A stretch of DNA of 64,000 nt from Panorpa germanica (Eukaryota > Arthropoda > Insecta > Mecoptera > Panorpidae). The DNA lies in assembly GCA_963678705.1 (NCBI GenBank), contig OY783214.1:6200001-6264000 (forward strand). Reading direction: 5' to 3'. Of the stretch, positions 47,043 to 59,487 are shown piece after piece. The position numbers and the translations under genes were made by a program. Every line of letters begins with the position of its first letter. Position 1 is the stretch's first letter. The notes beneath the pieces were generated by a model. The model ran no database searches and had not been told where the DNA came from. It was given only the letters and a program-made list of their open reading frames with translations.

Positions 47043-49079
47043 AGTTTTAGGATATATCTATCTCTAATTAAATAACAACTAAGATTGACAGCCGTTCGGC
47101 TATCTATATGGAACAATGATAACACATTTATACGACTTACTGTATAGATGCCAATAAAACTTTTAGTACTCGCTGCATACGTCTTTCCCCTGGCTGTTTT
47201 CTTTTTCATGTTCCATATGATAAACGCAATGCGCTTGAAGCGAGCTATACATATCTGCGGACGTTTTCTTTAAGTAAGAAAATAGTTCAGTCTTGAAATT
47301 TCTTCTCGAATGTTGTATTATTTCACAGATGGTTGCATATATTTTCCAAGTATGCAAGTACATGTATTGCATTGTACTCTATAGTATTAAATGAATGTTT
47401 ATGTAACTACCAAATTAACTATCAACACTATTAACCCACTCAGCTCAGCAAATTCTCATATTTAATTGTATCCAGTGTAAAATTTATATTCAGCGTGATT
47501 CGTTACAGATATAATTTTATGCAATATAAATTTGTCATTCCATCTTGCCCCAACATATCTCACCTTTCATCACGCCTTCTATTGCACCAATTTCTTCAAA
47601 GGGTAACAACTACCAAAGATTCCAAATATAATTGTTTAAAATAAATGTAGCTGTCAGGCAATCAAATTTATAAAGCATCACCACGAACATTTCTTAATTT
47701 TTCCCTAATCCCTCATTTAGTTACAATGAAGTGATTGAAACATAAAATATGTACTATCGTAAAACACCATCAGTGAAGACGCTCCATTACAAACCAATGT
47801 TTATATAATTGTAATGAAATATACTCGTATTTAGCTGACTCTACCACTCTCTCGAACTCTTTGTATAATTAACACTTTATTCCAAAGCGATTAAACGAAG
47901 TAACTTTTATTGCTACAGAGTAACCAATCCCCGTTAGGCCAGTAATGAAATTGTAGTTATACCTATATATAGAAGTTACACTATATCGAATACTCTGTAG
48001 TCACTAGTGTCTGCATTGTATATCCACCTGAAAACATAAAGTACACACAACACCTTCCCTTCTATACTGTACTCCCCCCCCCATCTCATTCCGTTTGGGT
48101 GGTACAGGCCTATACTCACATATACACACTTGCATAACTACATATACCGGTTAGAGCGAATTGTGTCACGTGATACCGTTTCTCGGCGATACGACGAGCG
48201 TTTTAGTACCCTGAGCTTTTCTTCACAGACGTTATCTTTCGTTGGGCGTCGTTAGTCGCGTGACTATATGAGATAGCGGTACCTTTACTTGAAAAATATA
48301 ACGCTTGTATAAAGATTCATATTGTTGAACTTAATACAACTGTATATTTTAGTTTTATTTCAGAGTTCGTATTATATCTTCAACGAAGAGACAAAGTTCA
48401 CCTGTTTGTTGAAATGCATATAACGAATAGACGAGCCAGAAAGTATGGTATAACTATTTGTTTACGAATTGCTATGAGATGTTGATATCGTATACTTGAA
48501 TATTGTGAAAGTTTAATTTTATATGTACATTACCGTCGACTCCTGTACCACCTGTACTGACTCTACAGTGCGATGCCAAGTGAACTTGTTATGTTTGGTT
48601 CAGGTATTCGGTCTATTTTATTATCTTCTGGCCTTCGCATCTGATTCATAGTGTAACCTTTATATATTTATTATATAGGTATATACGTCGTATATACCTA
48701 CGGGTAGGTATACATTTCCGCAGAAATAGAAAATAGTAACAACGGTACAACTCATAGAAAACTTTAAACTACACATTTTCAAGATTGATCGAGTATGCTC
48801 AATGGCATTTATTAAATTTATTTTAGTATTTATACTTAATTTATTAATTGGGTAGATTGTGATATGCCTAATATAACTGTAAATCTTTCATAACACTTTT
48901 AATTATTAAATTTCTTCTAAACCAGCTTAAAGCTTTGGGGATGTACTCGAACATATAACTTCAAGTTTCCATAGTTTATGTGAGTTTAAGAACTGTGTAT
49001 GAATTTCGTAATTTTTACAAATCAACACCATACTTTGATTAATAATTAGTCGAACTACGTATTAAGCTTAGAACATATA
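47043..49079. other. DIP intron, no feature recognised
   Basis: AT-rich intronic sequence. Minor points are a C-run near 48076 and a TATATACCTA/TAGGTATATA palindromic cluster at about 48676-48712. Confidence 0.45.
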
Positions 49080-50372
49080 TATTATTTATTTATTTATATA
49101 TTAATTGTGTATGCCTTTCGGCTTTACAATCTACAGTATTATATTTCTAATACATTTCATTCCTATATGCATTCCAAACTTAAAACTAAACTTAAAATAA
49201 ACTTAAAATCTTCTCGACTTTTACTACTTCCAAAAGTGCTTTCTGCTTCTTCTTCTTTTGACCATCTCTGTTATTCTCCACCAGCTTATTTATTCTCCTG
49301 TTTTTCCTTTCCTTCTTACTATTTCTGCCATCCACCTCTTTCCTTCACTGCCTCCCTTTAATAGCTGGCCAATATTCCTTTCGCTTGCTACTTTTTCCTT
49401 ACACTCAAACTTAATGTGCTCCAGTGTTTCGTCCTCTGCTCCACACATTCTACACTTTCTTTCCTCACTCTTTTCCCAGTATCTGTTTCCTTTTTCCTCA
49501 TTTCCCAATCTAAACCTTGCTGTTCTTCTTATGTGTTTTATGTCTTTTTCTATAAGGTACTGAGGCACATTATTTTCCCATTACCTCTTATATCTTTTAT
49601 TGTAGTTACTTTTTTCTATTTTTCCTATTCTCTCCTGCTGTTGTGTCTCCTTATCCCTTCTCCTTAGCTCCTCTGCCACACTTGCGCCACCTTCTCTTCT
49701 CCTCTCTGCCTCCTCGATCGCCATTCCATTCCTTTCAAAGTATTCTTTTCTCTTTTTTGGACTTCCTCCCCCCCATTCTTTATGTAATCCTCTCTTATTT
49801 TCTTTAAGATTTTGCTTTCCGCTCTGTTTTCTCCTCGTATTTTACCGCTCTTTCCCCTGTTTTAATTCGTATCTTATCCCTCTTTAGCTCCTCCATCACC
49901 ATGTATCCTGGCGTGCACCTGTCCAGCCCTAGTACCCATTTCATATATCTCACCTGTATTCTTTCCAACTTTTCTTGTTCCTTCCACCCCCAAACCTCTG
50001 CTCCATACGACATCATACTGGCTATCAGTCTCTCGTATATCCATATTCTCTTTTGTAGGTCCCCCCCAAATACCTTCCCCTAGTCCCAATACCCGTCGCA
50101 TTGCTTGCTCTGCCTTCTTTGCCACCTCCCTTATATGCGCCTCTTCTCCATTATTCTTTTTAAAAGTGTAGCCCAGATATTTAAATTCTTCAACTTCCTC
50201 AATGTCCTCTGTCTTGTATTTCCTCCTTTTATGTCTCCTTTTCCACCCCCTTTTTTAAATACCATAATTTTTGTCTTTTCCACGTTTAACTCTAGTCCTT
50301 TCCTGTCTATATACCTCCCTAGCCGGTGTGCCATCTCCTGCAGTTCTCCTTCCCTTTTTGCCAACAGGACTA
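49080..50372 (-). pseudogene. LINE family A fragment 7, longest copy: RT thumb to 3' end
   Basis: Read on the minus strand from about 50372: LLAKREGELQEM, then GLELNVEKTKIMVFKK (the segment that follows the YxDD motif in RT), then SYGAEVWGWKEQEKLERIQ, YMKWVLGLDRCTPGYMVME, a basic region, NVPQYL-like and RFRLGNEEKGNRYW, the zinc knuckle CRMCGAEDETLEHIKFEC, and LLKGGSEGKRWMAEI. These occur in at least four frames, so several frameshifts are present. The copy is truncated just after the RT catalytic site. The 3' UTR carries the family signature. It lies in the DIP intron, antisense to it. Confidence 0.85.
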
Positions 50373-51714
50373 GAACATATATATATGGAGAGTGAATAGT
50401 CCATATTTCCTATAGAGTAAAAGTGTGTCGAAAATGTGTGCGGGAAAGAGAGGTATATGTTCCTATTTGTTCTCTATGCGCATGCGTCGTTATGAACTTT
50501 TAGTTCAGTTAAATTTCTACAAGTTAAGGTCTTCCGGGCAAGTGATATTCCATCGCTATTATAACGACACCGTAAACAGCAATGACGCTATACACATACA
50601 GGTCCCATACTGAGTCTCATTTACCATTTTTATATTATATGTGCAGTAGTTGTGCTATATCAAGGAAGAAGACGAAGAAATATGTACGTTCTTAAAGCAT
50701 TAAAAAACAACAACAGCGTTATGATTTCAACTATACCTTCGACTAAGACGTAACACCACTACAATCATTCATAATTCGGCATATACTGATATATTGTTAT
50801 TTCTAAATATTTCTTATTTTCGATATCTTAGAGTTTATAAAAGAAAAACTTCAAAGAAAATATCAGGAAAATAACGACTTATTCTAATCTCATGAAAACG
50901 TAAATATTTCCTTACATTTCTGAAAAAGATAACTCGTATTATTACGCCGTAACATATATGAACATATTTCATAGATAAAAACAGTACAGTAGGTAAGTAG
51001 TAATATATTATTTTGAGTCAGAGAAGTAAATTCTTTAGATATCAATGCAGTGCTTTCATGATGTGTGTTGGGAATATACGCGTATAGGAATTGTGGGTGA
51101 CAAATATGATAACACTGCGGCTACGCGCAGAGCTGGATTAGGACACTGTACGCAACGGGACGATACCTGTATTTACAAATAACCATTTTTTGGTATAACG
51201 TTTAATAAAGGTAAATTCTATTACCCTTTCCTTAATTATCCGTCGTTCAGAAACCAATGCGGTTAAGTCCATTCTTTTATATTTTCCGATTTTTATAAAT
51301 TTGAATGAACTATAATAATTTTCTTTTCAGTTATCAAATGACTTCTTGCCCAATATGATTTTTTCTTCTCTTGTTGATTCTTCTCTTATTTTCTCGATTA
51401 TCCTTTTTATCATTGACCACATTGGTTTCTGAGGTTTACTTTAATTGGCATGGTCGCTTTTAAGCTATAGGCAACAACAAAAAATTAGTAATAATAATTT
51501 TACATTTTTGGAATAAATTACGTTTTTTAGGTCTCATGGAAATTTTTTTTAAAACAAGTGATGAATTTGTAAGTTTTTGAAGAAATCACTTTTTTAAGTT
51601 TTAGACACGATTGTTTGTAGACGAATTATACAATTTGTAGACGAATTATAAAACAGATTTTCGAACGACATTAACAAACAAATACAAGAAGAATTCTTAA
51701 TTCCTTATATTATT
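50373..51714. other. DIP intron; includes repeat G copy 2 (about 50549-50660)
   Basis: CATCGCTATTATAACGACAC and following words match 16131-16235. The remainder is AT-rich with nothing specific. Confidence 0.45.
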
Positions 51715-52330
51715 ATTTATTGTTTATTGTTCGCCTTTCGGCTTTACAATCTACATTCTTAATACATTTCATATACTTCAAATTACAATTAAATTTACAT
51801 TATTCTCCACCAGCTTATTTATTCTCCTGTTTTTTCTTTCCTTCTTACTATTTCCGCCATCCACCTCTTTCCTTCACTGCCTCCCTTTAATAGCTGGCCA
51901 ATATTCCTTTCGCTCGCTACTTTTTCCTAACACTCAAACTGGCTCTGTTTGGTATCTGTTTCCTTTTTCCTCATGTCCCAATCTAAACCTTGCTGTTCTT
52001 CTTATGTGTTTTATGTCTTTTTCTATAAGGTACTGAGGCACATTATTTTCCCATAACCTTTTATATCTTTTATTGTAGTTACTTTCTTCTATTTTTCCCA
52101 TTCTCTCTTGCTGTTGTATCTCCTTATCCCTTCTCCTTAGCTCCTCTTCCACACTTGCGCCACCTTCTCTTCTCCTCTCTGCCTCCTCGATCGCCATTCC
52201 ATTCCTTTCAAAGTACTCCTTTCTCTTTTTTGGACCTCCTCCCCCCTATTCTTTATGCTATCCTCTCTTATTTTCTTTAAAATTTTGCTTTCGCTCTGTT
52301 CAATTTCTCCTCGTATTTTACTGCCTTAAT
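51715..52330 (-). pseudogene. LINE family A fragment 8, internally deleted
   Basis: The plus strand starts with the 3' signature GCCTTTCGGCTTTACAATCT. The minus-strand frame 51934-52197 encodes EEELRRRDKEIQQQERMGKI, NYNKRYKRLWENNVPQYL and RFRLGHEEKGNRYQ. Relative to fragment 7, the zinc-knuckle region is deleted (CTCAAACT runs straight into GGCTCTGTTT) and the 3' UTR is shortened. The two copies are otherwise very similar, so family A was active fairly recently. Confidence 0.8.
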
Positions 52331-53490
52331 TCCTTATATAAATTCGGTAAAAGAATTCTGTGAATTGCTTTACGTAATATTTCACAACGTTAGTTTCATA
52401 AATCTAGTTTTGTAATATTCCAATATTGCATTCAGTTCAGTTCTGAAGTATGAAATTCAATATTAAATTCTATAGATACAGACTTGGTACGAGTATTTAT
52501 TGTAATACAAAATATTCAAGTACATACAGGCGAAGACATGTTTCAATATAAAAAGTTAAGTTTCAAGAACTCTCGTATAAAGATTACATCAGATAATAAA
52601 AAAGGAAATAGATATTTTTAATGGAGATTTCAATAGTCGAGACGAAAGCAAACTTTTATGTTCTGTACTTAGATTCAAGAATGTTATGTAAGAAATGATA
52701 AAAAGAAGTTAATACCAGACAATAATGTATTTCTTTTTTCTAGAAGTTTTTAGCGAAGGTTGCACAGTATAAAACATAGATAAATATAACAGCTATATTA
52801 ACTGATCCAATTTATTTTATAATAGTAAATTTGACTAGTGTTATTTATGGTAGTATTAAATATTATGGAATAAATATATTCTCGATAAATTCTCATTATT
52901 TACCTTCACTAAGCACTGCCTAATATTGCAGAATAATTTAGGGTTTTTAATTTAGAAATCTTTGTGCTCGCAAAACTCGAAAAGTAGTCTTGACTTGAAA
53001 TTTTGACACAACATTACATTCGAATGTGACTCAGCCACAGCGAAACTTAGCCAACGTTATTAAAGTAATAAAAACAGTTATACAATATAACACAAATTTA
53101 CAAATTAAATCACACAAATCATCCATTAGTTTATCCAACATTAAATTAAAATTACGCCTTAAGGTGAAACGATACCTGGCCATTTTTTCTCGCGAAATAT
53201 AGAAGGCGATACTATACAGCAGGTTAAATATTATCAAAAAAACCATGTTTTTTTTAAATTTAAATCGTTTTATGCAATTAGTTAAATGAATAACGTATCT
53301 ACATTTTAATCCTTCTTCCTCTGACTTTTAATGAGTTGGAACCGCAAAAATAACTTTTGAAAATGAATATTAAATTCCAATTTTTATATAACTGATAACA
53401 TTTCTAAAGGTTTGTCATAAATGTTATAACCTTTATTATGGTTCTCAAACTTATGCTTAAGACTTAAAAATATATAGAGTATTCGATAAT
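52331..53490. other. DIP intron, no feature recognised
   Basis: AT-rich intronic sequence with nothing specific. Confidence 0.45.
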
Positions 53491-53504
53491 ATCCCAGTCA
53501 TGAA

Positions 53505-54066
53505 ATGAACAAGTTGATAATTATGCTAAAGAAGCAAACAACAATTGCATGTTCAGATCTAAAGAACAAAATCAAAAATATAATAAATTGTTCATGGAAA
53601 AAAGAATGGAGTGAAAAAAGTGATAACAAATTAAGGGAAGTGAAGCCATTAATTTGCAAACAAGAGTTACGAGACGGAATAAATAGAAGGCTGGAAGTAG
53701 TAATATGGAGACTCATGATAGGCCATACAAATTATACTCATACCTACTTATTTAAAAGAGAACCACAACCAATATGTGAACAATGCAATAACCTACTAAC
53801 GGTAAAGCATATTATTTTCCATTGTTCAAAATACTCGGCGCTCAGGAATATAGGCTGATATATAAAAGCAAAGAAAATCTGAAAAACCTTATTGAGTTTA
53901 TAAACAAAACAAACTTAATTTCTTTATTTTAAATATATTTATAAGTTGCAAATTATGAATTATGAATTGCTAATGATGTATTGTAAATGTTTGCAAATAT
54001 ATATATGCTTTTTAAGTGCTAATAACTTTTAAAAGTTGATGCACAAATAAAATAAATATTAAAAAA
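53505..54066 (+). pseudogene. LINE family C fragment, ORF2 C-terminus with one frameshift
   Basis: The frame encodes ELRDGINRRLEVVIWRLMIG, then HTNYTHTYLFKREPQPICEQ and CNNLLTVKHIIFHCSKY. This is the RxxIGHTxxTHxxL and CxxC...HxxxxC block that follows RNase H in I/Jockey-related LINEs. After SALRNIG a one-base shift gives YKSKENLKNLIEFINKTNL and a stop near 53932, matching the usual end. The 3' UTR ends TTTTAAAAGTTGATGCACAA plus an ATAAA-rich tail. A short tail-only copy is at 22950-23045. Confidence 0.75.
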
Positions 54067-54679
54067 AATATATATTTTAATTATAAACAATTTTAGAATT
54101 AATACTTTTTGATAGGGTTGGTTGTAAAGTTACCAATAAAAATTCTTAAGCTACAATTACAACTAAATTTAATCATATATTTAAATATCTACAAAAGTAT
54201 TTCTCACTTATTATTTTCAATTAACCCTGTGATAAAATAGAAACATCAGAAAGTTATGACCAGTTAAAAAGTGTATACAATTTTTTTAGACACCCTGTCT
54301 ATAAACTCACTTATCATTTCAATGATTTCTCTGAACATGTGTGATCCTTCTTACTTATTCCTCATGTTAAATATAAGCACTAACTAATTACTGTTTGATC
54401 TTGAATTCAATGACCTTAAAGAAGAAACTCTCACTAGTTTCAAAGTTCTGTGTTAAATACTAAGATCTGTACAACTCAATTCAAAGACTACAATTTCAAA
54501 GAGATTCCGCAAGTAGCTCTGGACTTACTTATGCTATATGAAAATAGTTATTGATTGAGTCTACAAGTAAACTTAAATAATACACCTATTTAATAGACTG
54601 TGGTAGCTTAGAATCTATTCTATTAAAGAATCGTACGTTTAATTATAGATGTGGTAATTTGCTATGATAGACTAATTTA
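54067..54679. other. DIP intron, no feature recognised
   Basis: AT-rich intronic sequence with nothing specific. Confidence 0.45.
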
Positions 54680-54680
54680 A

Positions 54681-54965
54681 ATGTATCGAATTGAAGAGGC
54701 AGACCCTGACCACATTCTGTGGCAATGTAAAAATACATCAATGGCAAGAAATGGACTCCAAAGGGCGGTGCTACAGACTTCGCAGACGCTTCCTGTTAAC
54801 ACCGCTTTTTTGATTGAGAAACCGAGATTTATAACTGCAGTAGCCATGAATAGATCATTCTTGTTATCTGGGTATAATATATAAGAAGAGGCAGAATAGT
54901 ATTAGGGGCGATAACAGGCTACGTGCCTACGAAGCCCGAGAAACTATATTTAAAAAAAAAATGTA
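54681..54965 (+). pseudogene. LINE family D fragment, extreme ORF2 C-terminus
   Basis: The frame 54681-54884 encodes EEADPDHILWQCKNTSMARN, then FLIEKPRFITAVAMNRSFLL. DHILWxC is the second half of the C-terminal Cys/His motif of R1/I-like LINEs. The stop comes early compared with the copy at 59225-59420, which stays open further. The tail reads CTACGAAGCCCGAGAAACTA followed by A-rich sequence. Confidence 0.7.
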
Positions 54966-57165
54966 TCGAATTTACTGAAAGTACCTATAATAGGTTGTAC
55001 TGCAGGATACTAAATGTTAAGCGATGATTACATTAAAGGTTGAAAATACTTTTCACGCGTTTTAAAATAACGACGGTTCATACTTATTTCTATGAGCAGT
55101 AAAGCCCCACTGGCTTGCGATGATTAATTGACCTGTAGCAACACAAATACCAACTTTACTTCTCGTGATCACATTTTTCAATTAAAAACTTTGAAGGTTG
55201 AATAAATACAGATATTTCGTAAACAATCGAAAATTATTTTTCGTATAAATAACATATTTATTTTACCATTTTTATTTTTTAATGTAATTTATTTTATTTT
55301 TTCAATAAATCTGTATTTCGAAATGTAAATTAATTTTCATGCTTGAATGTTATCAAACAAAACATGTTATAATTTAAAAAAATGGAAATGAGCCTGTAGA
55401 TTTTGAAGTGCTACGTTTCGTACATCTCAATAGTTATATCTCTACGTGACGTAGACCATACGAATACGAGTACAACGCAGGTCTGCTACGTATTTATTAT
55501 CTGCTACGTCTGGTGTTATTTTAATTTAGACATCACGAATTTGTATACCGTATACATATGTGAACAAACATATGGATTTCCATTAGATTGTTTATATTCA
55601 ATCAAAAATATTTTATTATTTTTACTATGATATTTGAGAATATTCAAACAAATAAACATTCGCAGAAAACATGGAAGGCGTTTAAAGGGCTGTTTGCTGA
55701 GATCGAAACGAATTTATTTAGGTCTGTGTTTTTCATATAACATTTAGTCTAAAAAATATTAATTAAACAACCATTAATAATTAAAAGAAAATACTATGTT
55801 GTGTATATGATAAATTCGTTCTGAATTTCCAACCCCAGATTATTAGCAGTGGCTGCTGCCGGCTACTATAACTGGTATGACGCGTCACATGTCACAAGCC
55901 CCAGTAATCTTCATTCTCGTGCGGTGCATGGATCACCGCCAGATTCTTCATATAGTTTGCACTGAGTAAATTCTGTCTCACGGGCTAGGCGATGTATCGC
56001 ATATTCCGTAGTTATATTGAGCGCACGGGGAAAATTTCTTGGAAAGAAAATAAGTTTTAATTAATTCAGCATAAAGGTTAGGTCGATTTCTAGCTAGTTA
56101 GTTTTCTTTTGCTAGTTATAAATATTTGGTGCACTTAAGGTACAGCCGCCCCTTATTATTAGTAAGACATTTGCGACATACAACATATACTGAATACATT
56201 TAATGTTTTCCTCAGAGTTCAGAGCTTAAGAATAATTGAAAAGCCTCCTTTTTAATTGTTAGATCTTAAAAACAAATTCCTTTATTTATTCAACAAATGT
56301 ACAATAAAGAAAATCAGCTTCGTAAATATTATTCGAGTTTAATTAACTTCTTGTTTTCCTACAACATAATTTTTTGAAATTGATTTCAATTTAAATAGTA
56401 TTATGTGATACAAAAATAAGTGCAAGGGGTTGACCCCATTTCACCCCCACATCTCTCTACGGCGTAAAACAAGGAATACACAACTGATAGAAGGGGTAGT
56501 GTATGTGGCAGAGGCAGAACGTGATATGTTGAAATCCCAGGAGACTCGCATCACATTCACAGGATCAGTTGTCCCTTTGGAACTCTCTTCAGATCCAACA
56601 TTCCTTCGGCTCGGTTTTACTTTTATGGCTTGTGATCGCGGTCGTTTGAGTCCTTCAATGTTTCTATATGCATGCATACTTCAGCCATAGCTAGTGGTTT
56701 GAAGAATATCAATATTTATGAAATGCATTTTATACATAAACCATTTTTTTAATATACTTTATGTTTCTATTTTATTCAACTTCTATTATTCATGAACTAA
56801 TGATTTATACTGCATACAAACATAAGACGAATAAAGTAATGTTCTTATTGAATAATCACTTTAGGAATCCACCAATATCAATTACTTAACGATATCGGCT
56901 TTGCTGACCACAACAGTTATTGGTAAATATAACATAAGTCAAAAGAATCAGGTTTCATTTCTTATACTTCTGCTTTTATTTTAATAGTCTATTTGTATTT
57001 GTTCTAAATTTTTATTGTGTTATATTATATTAAATCCGCTAGTGCACAATATTTGTGGCAAATATTTGTGTTGCCTAAATGAATTTATAAACACTTACAT
57101 ACAATTTTACCCAGTATACTAATTCTAAGTTAATATTCGGTTTATATATAACGTCCAATTGACGA
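54966..57165. other. DIP intron, no gene recognised
   Basis: Mostly AT-rich. A GC-richer patch at 56425-56690 has overlapping 78-86 codon frames on both strands without a recognised domain. Confidence 0.4.
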
Positions 57166-57184
57166 CGTGTGATGCAAAATTTGT

Positions 57185-57450
57185 TAAAAAAACTTGCCAT
57201 AGTAGTGTTCATTCTTTTGTTTTACACCACGATGAGTTAAAGTGGATAGAAAGTAAAAAATTTTAGGGAAAAAAATAATTTCGATTGATTTTTGTGTAAA
57301 AACTACTAGCATTCTGGGATTTTTAATGGTTGTGGTGTATAGCAGTGCTATTTATATTGCCGATACAAAATCAGTAATATTTGAAAAATTGTGGTCATTG
57401 TAGTTAAAAACATCTTAAGGTGTTTCAATTTTCGAAATAATTTTTTTTTT
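57185..57450 (+). repeat. Dispersed repeat E, copy 2
   Basis: This copy matches 3175-3475 in order and orientation, with shared ACACCACGATGAGT, GATTGATTTTTGTGTAAAAA and GAAAAATTGTGGTCAT. By eye it is roughly 80-85% identical. Confidence 0.6.
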
Positions 57451-57554
57451 TTTAAATCCTAAACAAAATGAGATAATTTTTTTTTTCTTTTTTTCTTGTG
57501 TAGTCATGAGCAGGACCACCCTCTGGTGCCGGCTTATCGTTGAATATTGGGACA

Positions 57555-57745
57555 CTCTGTATACTATATTCAGAGTATATACAATCATGTATATGCTGTT
57601 GTGATGTATATATCATATAGATGTGCAAATATATATACCTTTATGTGTATATTTAAACATTGCTGCATATACATAGTATGTACTGTCATATTTTTTTTTT
57701 TGATGAATATGCAATGTATATACAGAATATTATTTTCACATTCTG
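57555..57745 (+). repeat. Dispersed repeat F, copy 2
   Basis: This copy shares TGTATATGCTGTTGTGATRT, then TTTAAACATTGCTGCATATA and CATAGTATGTAC, with 14465-14660. Copy 2 is preceded by GAATATTGGGACACTCTGTA, which may belong to a different unit. Confidence 0.5.
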
Positions 57746-58740
57746 GTGCAAATATGAATATACATACAAGGAATATCAAATGTTAAATGAGTATTATCTC
57801 ACAATATTCGTTTTCCTCTTAGAGTGCACTTATGTACTTACAAAACAATCACTTCTTCCTAGCCTAGAGCGCCACAAATCGAAAAAGCGACTCTGATAAA
57901 TACTATAGTGTTTTATATAAAGTAATGAATTCCATGTATTAATTAAATTTACCATTCAGATATAATGAATGCCTATACTCGCTTCACTATATACTCGTAC
58001 AATGCTATAACTATGTACGTGTACATAAATACAATTTATTTAAAATTCCAATACTGATTTCACGTCACGATTTCATTTACAAATTAATTAAAATTCTTGT
58101 TAAATATTCAATTGTATTTACATAAAGCGTAATTTTTCCAATTATTCATTTATAATATAGGTTTGTTGTCAGCTTAACACCCTCACAAATTAATTAACTA
58201 GAATAATAAATCAAAAACAAAACAACGACTCTGTTACCCTCCAAGAATCATGTTTTAATTAGCAGTTATAGAGTAAAAGTGAGAAAGTGATAAAAGAAGA
58301 AAGCAATGAAAGACAGAGACGGTTATATATAAGATAATTTCTTTGTTTATTTAAATTACATTGTTTTTTTTTTCTTTATGTTGATTAAAATATTAAATAA
58401 TTTAATAGATTAGCCGTATTATAAATGAGCATTAGGAGGCAATAATGCTTCAACTAGGTATAACTCCGGTTAACTTTGATAAGGTTTCAACTTTTTTTTA
58501 TATATATTTATATTATTGTACGACATATTAAGTTTATTGTGTAAAAATTTGAAGTTAATTGGAGTAAAACTGTCGGAGATATAGAGTTTTAAGTCTTCAC
58601 CTCTCTGGTTTGCTTTCGTGTTACTTTGAAACTTTTAAATGCGGTTTCTCACACTTAGCTTTTTCAGAGTCGGTGCCCTCTCTAGCTCAAAATCTACTAG
58701 ACCGAATTTTTTGAAATTTTGCACACTTTTTCTTTACATA
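57746..58740. other. DIP intron, no gene recognised
   Basis: AT-rich intronic sequence. From about 58490 it has the monotonous word content of an old repeat (GTCGGAGATATAGAGTTTTA, CTAGACCGAATTTTTTGAAA). Confidence 0.4.
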
Positions 58741-58747
58741 AATGCCG

Positions 58748-58904
58748 AGGTAACGCTGTCGAATTTTTTTAAATTTCTTAATTTAAATGTATTTTAAAAT
58801 AACAAAGTTTCTGATTTTTTTCATGAAAAATCGGTATTTTGACTTTTAAGTGCTGTCAAAAATTGAAAGAGCAATAAAAAGATAAAAACTCGACAGCGTT
58901 ACCT
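58748..58904. repeat. 14-bp perfect inverted repeat within a diverged element
   Basis: AGGTAACGCTGTCG (58748-58761) and CGACAGCGTTACCT (58891-58904) are exact inverses 129 bp apart. They sit inside a longer repeat-like stretch (about 58490-59020). They may be sub-terminal repeats of a DNA element. Confidence 0.5.
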
Positions 58905-59224
58905 GGTAAACTAATCACCTAATGAAATCTATTTGGTTTTTCGATTTCAGAAAATCAGTGGCAGCGCAATGTTACTTTTTTTTGTAACGTCTGCGGAGAT
59001 TCGCTGTCAATGCCTCATTTCTAGATATTTAGTTATGAAAATTTCAAAAAATATTCTTCAAATGTCATTTTATCATGTAGTAATTATAAAAACAATTATA
59101 TATTAACTGTGTCGTCAAAAAATATTATCGAAAATATGCTTCATTGTTGACCTAATCCATTCAAAATACATAACTTTGATGTTGCTTTAGTGGGGACAGT
59201 GCTCAATATACATCTAACATGGTG

Positions 59225-59420
59225 TTATACATAATATATAGTTTTTTTTATATATATATAGTTTCTCGGGCTTCCTGTGCACGTAGCCTTTTATCGCCCC
59301 TAATATTGTTCTTCTTATTCTTATACGTTATATCAGACAACAAGAATGATCTATTCATGGCTACTGCAGTTATAAATTTCGGTTTCTCAATCAAAAAGGT
59401 GGTGTTAACGAATATAATAT
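59225..59420 (-). pseudogene. LINE family D fragment, second copy
   Basis: The minus-strand translation includes FLIEKPKFITAVAMNRSFLL, then RGDKRLRAQEARETIYI, the same C-terminal tail as 54681-54965 but open for longer. It is 5'-truncated and ends in an AT-rich 3' tail near 59225. Confidence 0.7.
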
Positions 59421-59424
59421 ATAG

Positions 59425-59487
59425 TTAAGTCTAAGGACTATGTTGCTTTTTTAAGAAATAAAGTGCTTATTCAAAAAAAAAAAAAAA
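59425..59487 (+). mobile_element. Short A16-tailed sequence with AATAAA (possible retro-insertion)
   Basis: AATAAA near 59457 is followed about 15 bases later by an uninterrupted run of 16 A. That is the 3' end structure of a polyadenylated transcript copied into DNA, but only ~45 bp precede the tail and no source is recognised. Confidence 0.35.

Noticed and set aside
49107-49667. Several plus-strand ORFs of 60-100 codons
   Set aside because: These are antisense shadows of LINE A fragment 7.
56430-56690. Overlapping 86- and 78-codon ORFs on opposite strands
   Set aside because: Both are open because the patch is GC-richer. Neither has a recognisable motif.
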